From assembly GCA_015179045.1 (NCBI GenBank), contig WHUZ01000005.1, positions 248,001-312,000 on the forward strand: a DNA stretch of 64,000 nucleotides. The letters run 5' to 3'. Made by a program: the position numbers and the translations under genes. The stretch is from Kalaharituber pfeilii (lineage: Eukaryota; Ascomycota; Pezizomycetes; Pezizales; Pezizaceae). A model generated the notes under the pieces. The model had not been told where the DNA came from. It saw only the letters and a list, made by a program, of their open reading frames with translations, and did not search any database. This document shows positions 57,358-64,000 of the stretch, one piece after another. The stretch's first letter is position 1. Each line of letters begins with the position of its first letter.

Positions 57358-59453
57358 GATGTTGATATGCAGCGCAGAAGTCAATCACTTTTAGAATGCT
57401 TCCAAGTGCGTTCCAAATTGACAGGATGAAGGAACGTTGGAAATAAATTATCGGCAGGAAGGGGGCGTAACAAAGCAAATATGAAGGTGGTGGAAAACAA
57501 GGTTAACTTTCTCGGTAGAGTAAGGAGTACCATAACGGTTTTCCTATCAATACCAGTCCCAATTAGGCGTTGTGCGTAAGTTTTGAATTGGTAAATTGCA
57601 CCGGGCCAGGTGGAATCCTTGACAAAAGAGTGATTGAAAAGCTTGCAGCCTGTTTTCGGAACTGATCATCATTTTCAGTAGACATGCTATTTGCAATTCG
57701 ACCCCAGCTTCCGGTGATGCCGTGGTCCTGTGCAGCTAACGCAAGGTTTGTGGGGTATATGAGTGGCGAGATTATTCGAAAACTTCAGCAGAGATTTTCT
57801 TTCCTCTAACTACTACTAGTCAGTTGATACAACCGCTAAACCATTCGACAGCTTCATGAGCAGATATACCAATATATACATGTAGTTAGATAGTTGCTGC
57901 GGAACCGAATCAGTAGATAAATTCATCCACAGTGTCGGTGTTGGTGCAGCGGATCGGGCATTTTGCAAATAGTTTGTCAGCCAGGCGTTGGGAGATCTTT
58001 AAACAAATGCTATTCAGAAGTGGGTCAGCTGTTAGGCTTTGGCGCAGGCTGCACTCAGTATTTCGGCCTTACTACTTGAGTGAATAGTACCGCTCCACAG
58101 TTTGCAGCCGCACCGTTTCAACGCTTTACTAGCGCAACGGCAACGTCCTCGGTCTAAAGGCGGGGAATATGTCAGCAAATACAGCCATCTCATTGAGCAA
58201 GGCATTCAGCTGAAGGTGTTAGAACAGTGCAAGTTATTTAGCTGAAATGAATTCCAACGTCGTAATAAGCGATGCCTGTGCCTACCTACATCACTGGTGG
58301 ATGCTTCATTGACTCTAGAATTCGAAATCGCATTAACGGCAATAATACCGCCTATCAAAGCTAGTATTCCGTCAATATGGAGCGTGCATGCACCGCATTC
58401 CCCGATGTCAAGTGGTAAGGTTTAAAAGATGGCTGGAGTAATGGATAGCCTAAAGCATGTAAAATATCTGAGTCCGGGTTGAAGTAAAAATGTATTGTTC
58501 CTGGCGCTATATTCTCCGAGTCCAAAGATGTTAGCTGTATCACAGTATACGTAGCATTCGCCAACTCTCATGCAGCAAAGGCAAAGGCAGGATTTGATTA
58601 CGCTAGCAGGCTCAAGAGCAGAAAACGAAAGAAGCTATGTTGTGATAAAACTTTTTCCAACTACTTCGATCCTATAATCTTTCATAATTATTGTCACGGT
58701 ATTATTCCCTGAAATAAACTGTTGATGATGCTAATTCATGAGCATCAGCAACATTTCGAACAGGTGAAAGAATAAAAGACAGGAAAATAAGACTTCACAT
58801 GTCTAGTAGAAAAGCCTGTCCTCGAATGATACGGTCAGTTCACCATGCGTTAGCAACTCTTCAAAGAATGTGGTCTCGTGCCTGCATTCGCTATGTTTTC
58901 TGCAAGGATATAGCGCGGCGAGCGGAAGGGTTAACGTTGCATTAGCCTCTTCTATTCTGGTCGCACTATTCCCCGTACAAAACCTTTCCATTCTTGAACA
59001 GCACAACTATGCAAGTAAAATATTACTCGCATACGAGAACTGAAAAGTGTGTAAGATTTGAATATGGAGATACCAGCTACAAAGTAAAACTAAATGCGAA
59101 ATCTTGTCTTCAATGTAGGATAGTCCACTAGTGCCCGTTCAATGCTCACCTAGGGAGCTCCAGCAACAAGTGATCCCATGTTCCACAGTAGAGTGGTACT
59201 GGATGCAGCTTCGATGCTGCATTCAGTAAAACCAGAAGAAGATTCTGGCTATTACCAAGCTCCACTTATTCGCAACGGTGGTAATTGGGCAGTGGTACTT
59301 GTCTGAACCTGGTCGGTTGTTCGATCTTTCAGGTGTTAATGCCTCTGCACGTCCCACCTGTCAATCGTAACCACTGTTTTGGGCGGGATTTTTGAATCGT
59401 TTTCATTCGAATGGGTGTTTATGAAAATGAGGTGTATTGAAATCTAATTCTTC
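57358..59453. other. Intergenic region, no gene seen
   Basis: About 2.1 kb upstream of the MFS gene and downstream of the asteroid-like gene. Two short minus-strand frames (58361-58564 and 58803-59006) look somewhat protein-like but have no recognised domain or convincing splice connection. Confidence 0.5.
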
Positions 59454-62206
59454 CTAGAAGTCCACAATCATTCCACCCCAAATTTCTTTGCTTTCAGCCA
59501 CACCACTTCCTTCATCATTGTCGTCTTCAAGAGTGGGTTCTTCTTGCTCTGCTATGTCTATTTCAGGAAGGTTATCGTCCACTTCGCTTTCTATCTGCCA
59601 TCCGTGCAACTTTTCGGCCAACGATGCGAGTATCTCGACTACCCCAAAACCACACTGTTCACAGCACCCATCCCCAGGAGAATTCGGTCGCTTAGAAAAA
59701 CCATCCAAGAATTGTTTACCTGCAATGACTTTCTCGATGGGTGGAACTTTATGAAGGAGCGGTCCTAACTCGGCGGTATACTCTCTATCTTCCGCCGAGA
59801 GTGACTCTCCACATGCCGATGCAAACACCATCAGTTGCTTCAGCATCCACAAAGAATATACCCCTGCTTGAACTTGGGCAAAGATATGAATTAATCGCCA
59901 TGTCCATCTTGGTTGAGGGTCTTGTCTTTGTGCCGTCGGCGAAGTTTGATGCTCTTTCGTTGCTGTTGGATTAGCCGGAGAGGCGCTCTCTGAATGCGAC
60001 TCCTTGTTACCCATCAGCACTGGGTCTGAATTGTAAATCTCACTGCTCTTGGCAGCTTGGGTAAGCATATATATCATTGCTCTCAAATCCGATCTGGCAG
60101 GTATCTCCTTGCCTCGTCTAATGTGATCCCTTACGACCATCTCAACAACCAATTCAATCCACCAATATTTGGCACAGTCGCATCCATACTCCCCTTTGGT
60201 AATCTTTGCTGAATGGGACCCCAGCTGCCTATTCTTCCACAGCCGAGTGTATTCCATTAACTCAGGGGATAAAATGCTTGACTCGCTTTCCAACTCCTTC
60301 AAATCAATTTTTCCATAATCCTCGCTAACGATGAGCTCTTTTATCTTTTTGCCCCGACGACTGTGCTCTTTCACAATGAGCTTCAGCGGTCGCATCGAAC
60401 CTTTCGCTGGGGACCTGTTGTTTTGGTATGCCTCCAAGATATTGTATACCACTTTCCGTATATCTCTACCCGCGTCCCATGCCGAAGATTTTGTTGGATC
60501 TTCATAGAGAAAAGGTAAAAATGAATCTATTTCCAGTTCCTCAACCACCGATTGTCCTAGAAGCCTTTGTCTTTTCCTCGAGAGACCTGCTCGCAAGCTG
60601 GGAGGGTGCACATGATCCTGCATGCATGGTAATTGATATACAAGTTCTGAGAATCTAGGGTCAAGGTGCATCAACTTTTGTTCAATTCTCTTATCACCCA
60701 CCACCATTCTCTCCTTCCTCGGTGGGACAAGTGCATACTCCCTCCTGAAGGCCTTCTCTCGTGCGCTCATATCCGGAAGTGTTGAGGATGCTTTAGCAAG
60801 TTGTTTGAGTCTGGAAACTCCTGCAGTAGGTTCAATTTTAAGATGATACGCCAGGTTAAGGATTGATGACTTCCGTGCATATGGTTTTGTTTTTGTCCGA
60901 GCAAGAGGAGTTGTTGCACTTGCTCGTCTCTTCTTTGATTTCTTTGATCCAGTTCTATTTGTGGAACTTGAAGTGACGCTGAGCAGCTGAGAGGAGACGT
61001 CATCACTCACTCCTCCAAAGAGCAGTGCATTTAATGCATAGGGACGGAATATCAGGGCTTTGACCATCCAGTGGGTTTCGCCCTCTTGCTTTCCTTCAAA
61101 CCATGAAAAGTCGCGGAGCATGACGACTCCCCACTCACGAGACAACTTCGACGAGGCTTCCGCATCCCCGCACTCTGCTGAGGGACATCCCTCCTCCTCC
61201 GCATGACCATAAAGAAGCAAGTCAGTGTCTCCTGATATCACCAAACCGCCATCCCTCAAGGCGTTGGAGGCACACCACCCATCTGCCTCACCCGGGACAG
61301 TCTCGACTAAGGAGGACCACCTTGGGTTACTTGCCAAGTAACTTAAGGCAGTATTCACGATGAACGGTGGAGCAGAGATGTGAGCTGGCTTTTTGAGAAG
61401 AACAGTTGACTTTGATGAATTTGATACATTCTGATAGGCCAAGTCAAATGAAGGAATATGCTCTGGGTGCTTGTTATGATAGGCTATAAGCTGGCTGAGG
61501 GATGTCTCCAGACGCGCAATCCGAGTCGGACGCTTAAAGGCAGGGAGAAACCCGTCGAAGTAGATTGCTTGGCTTTATGTCAAGGGTTCGCTTGATCAGC
61601 TTTCTGATATTAAATGATAACAACCATGAAAAAGAAAAAAAGAACGCATAGATTCAACATCTATGATGAGTTACAATTTTGGAAATACCCGTAATAAGTG
61701 AAGATAGAAAGATTTCTTGGACGTTGAGAACTTGAGTGATACGTGTAGCAGGAAGCGGACTGTGGGGGTGGGGGTGGAGGCGGGGGTTATGCCTAGGACA
61801 GGAACCCAGTTCACCAACATGGTGAGGCTTGGACGGGATGAAGTAGAGAAGCCATTCAACCAAGAGTAAAAGTAGAACAATACATTTTTCATGTATAGGG
61901 AGAATGGAGAAGTACATACACCTTGAGGCCGCAGCCCTCCAGCCTCTCTAGAAATTCCGACACAGAACGCACATAATCATCGTATTCGACAACTGCGTCA
62001 AAAGGATTTTTTCGCACCCGTCCCTTTTTATCATAGTAATTCTCCGATAGCGAAGTATTGTAGACATGGTATGCTAGTGCAGGACCATCTATGTAGACAT
62101 TCTTGCTGACTGCCAATTCAGGGCTGTCGCGGTCAGTGGATGGTGGAGGAAAGATGAATGGCTGGGCATATGGCCGGAGGAGAGTGTAGAGGTTGGGAAT
62201 GCCCAT
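59454..62206 (-). CDS. Asteroid-type XPG-fold (PIN-like) protein, two exons
   Basis: Exons 61920-62206 and 59454-61572 give 801 residues. The N-terminus (MGIPNLYTLLRPYAQ, then VYIDGPALAYHVY) is the XPG-N motif. After the intron the frame continues VQAIYFDGFLPAFKRPTRIA, the asteroid/FAM120-type second motif. The XPG-I region is at about residues 188-218 (GEADGWCASNALRDGGLVIS then GDTDLLLYG), with the acidic residues kept. The long C-terminal half is family-specific and ends acidic (EEPTLEDDNDEGSG). Fungal homologues resemble asteroid-domain proteins related to FEN1/XPG nucleases; because the acidic residues are mostly conserved, nuclease activity is possible but unproven. The 347-nt intron (61573-61919) is much longer than others in the window. 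The longest open frame begins at a TTG (61442); the real protein starts at 62206. Confidence 0.9.
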
Positions 62207-64000
62207 AGAGCGAGTCCTGTTAACCTTAAATATAATTAAGGTGTCATGTCCATTTGTACGGTGAGCATAACGTGAGGTTAGTTAATTACCTGCAAAGTCT
62301 TGGCTGCTACCTAGTCCTGGTTGCTTGGTGTGTTGAAGGTTATGCAACGAGCATCACGGGACAAATCATGTGAGTGTGAAGGAGCCACGTGAATGTGGAT
62401 AGCATCACACTGATTCTCATAATTTTTTTTCGAGTGCCTAAAGATTCTTTTCTTTATGAGGTCCCAGATTTTTTCAATATGATAAGAATAAAATCTGGAG
62501 AGTTTGGAGCAAAGCTTAATTGGATATTAGCTGTAGAAGACATTGACTTGGAGACCCAGATGCCTTATAAGATTCCAAAGCAAAACTCGTATTGCAGCTC
62601 CTGCAATCGCATACTGTACAACATTACAGCACGTAGTGTTAGGTACATCTAGTATAATAGAAATAATCTTTTAGGATACATCAATGTACTGCAAGCTAAA
62701 TATTGCAGCTCTTTTGGGTGTGATCTCCAGACCTACATATATTTAGTAACTGCATAGCTACTTTATTATTTTACTAACCTCCCATTTTACGCAACTAACA
62801 AGCATTCACTACCGTAACAGAGGAAGACAGCGAAAGACTCATGTGGATATTTTCAGAAGGTGATGACTGCGGGAACGAAGTGAGGGGGTTACAATGTGTA
62901 GATTATACTAGTACAATATTCGCTGGTTCGCGGGGACTAAGGAAATGACTGGAAGTACATGGAAGGCCAAGGAAATGACTGGAAGCAGGTAGAAGCATCA
63001 GGAATATCCGGGGATGAGCTCAATGATACCTGTCGCTGGTGGATTCCGGGGTCTTCCAGCAGGTTCTAGGGCTTTCCGGTGGGTTCTAGGGATCCGGGTT
63101 CCTCTAGCAGATTCTGGCAGGTTCTCGGGTTCGGGTTGTTAAGTGATGACCGGAATGCTGGCGGCCATATTGCTTAAGCAAGTTCACAGGTATAGGGATA
63201 TATACCAGAGTGCTAGAAGGAGTATAGCGAGTTGCAAGGGGGTCAGGGTCAGCTGCATGTATATGAGTACTGGCATATAGTATGTTGATTGCCAGTATAG
63301 GACCGGAGCTGGGGGGTCTTGGGCGAGGGGTCCGGGTTGGGTCATTATAAGTACCTAACTCAATGCATTTGAATACCTACTCAATATGCCTATTAGTAGG
63401 TGTTAGATTTCTTAACCTCAAGTACTTACCTTGATTGTACATTATAGACAACAGTGATGATATTACCAAATGCATTTCTTTAGGTGATAGAAAAGAGAAT
63501 CTAGAAGCAAAAAAGACTTTCCACTGCTTCTGATCATAGCTATTTCTTCAGTATTATACAGCTATGTCTACTTGCCAATCTTTCATCTTTAGAGACAGAT
63601 CTTAGAAGAGTGACTTTCTTTTAATAGATTCTGCAAGTTTATATTATAAGGTGCTCTCTTGGTCATATGGCAGAATCTTACCTGCTCAAAGCTCTATACT
63701 CCTCCAGTATCAGTATTATAAAATCTACAAGCTTATAGACATCCTCTAACTACTCTAAATTAGTCCTATATTTTCCTGGTCACTTTCTACTTCTTCGGTT
63801 ATATTCTGCACTTATCCTTATGTATATTCAGTGGCCAGTACTCCCTGTTGGGTAAAGTTTTTGTTTGCAGTAAACACCTACCGGACGTGTCGGGTGCATA
63901 CAAAATTAGCACCTGACAGTGTCGCCCGACAACCGAAGAGGTCGCCCGACAAGTAAAAGAGTCACCCGACAAGCAAAAGAGTCACCCGACAACCAAAGAG
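62207..64000. other. Repeat-rich end of window
   Basis: No supported gene. From about 62935 a GC-rich stretch with CTGGAAG, TTCCGGTGGGTTCTAGGG-like repeats leads to sequence starting TGTTAAGTGATGACCGG (63137) that looks like a degenerate long terminal repeat. It is followed by AT-rich, stop-rich sequence (63380-63840) that may be mutated retrotransposon. The end is a tandem repeat. Confidence 0.4.
63921..64000. repeat. 20-bp tandem repeat, at least four units
   Basis: Four consecutive 20-bp units: GTCGCCCGACAACCGAAGAG and variants, with the core GTC(G/A)CCCGACAA constant. The array reaches the last base of the window, so its true length is unknown. An inverted GTGTCGGGTG lies just upstream (63889-63898). 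Confidence 0.9.

Noticed and set aside
58361..59006. Two short minus-strand frames suggesting a small gene
   Set aside because: No splice sites in phase, no domain; insufficient support.

Overview
The window is nuclear DNA of a filamentous ascomycete (Pezizomycotina). The evidence is short spliceosomal introns (mostly 44-75 nt, GT-AG, with CTAAC/CTGAC-like branch sites), fungal-type families (GH65 acid trehalase, ARP9, Zn2Cys6 regulator, Dal5-type and DHA2-type MFS transporters, an SRA-domain protein) and Tad-type LINE debris. Coding density is low: about ten intact or near-intact genes in 64 kb, with long stretches of non-coding and transposon-derived DNA. I cannot assign a species; the sparse, repeat-rich layout would suit a large repeat-expanded ascomycete genome.

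Layout. 1-13.5 kb: an SRA/YDG-domain protein (minus), an unrecognised Cys-containing protein (minus), a probable SMAP-domain protein (plus) and a two-intron RAMP4/Ysy6 gene (minus) that is too short to appear as a long ORF. 13.5-24.8 kb: repeat-rich and almost gene-free, with degenerate 17-kb repeats, a 15-bp tandem array, the 3' end of a Tad-like LINE, and a Thr-rich secretory-protein pseudogene interrupted by a LINE tail. 24.9-28.0 kb: a complete four-exon acid trehalase (minus). 32.3-36.6 kb: a single-pass membrane protein (minus) divergent from an ARP9-like chromatin-remodelling subunit (plus). ARP9 has a GC-AG intron and an apparent 1-base frameshift near its C terminus. 37.9-45.1 kb: a hAT-type MITE, a broken MFS transporter and a broken Zn2Cys6 regulator, both hit by short LINE 3'-end insertions. 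46.5-47.1 kb: a small WW-domain protein. 48.3-50.5 kb: pogo-like MITEs, including a three-level nest. 52.8-62.2 kb: a PY-motif single-pass membrane protein (plus), an 11-exon Dal5-type MFS transporter (minus) and an asteroid-type XPG-fold protein (minus). The last 1.8 kb is repetitive and ends in a 20-bp tandem repeat that runs off the window.

No operon-like system or gene cluster is visible; the resident genes look like unrelated housekeeping and accessory genes. The more unusual content is mobile: (i) a family of 10-30 bp AGTCT/AGACT micro-palindromes, four copies of which sit between perfect 9-10 bp direct repeats; (ii) poly(A)-tailed LINE tails that share a conserved stem-loop with one apparent compensatory base-pair change and have target-site duplications; (iii) nested TA-flanked MITEs that date each other.
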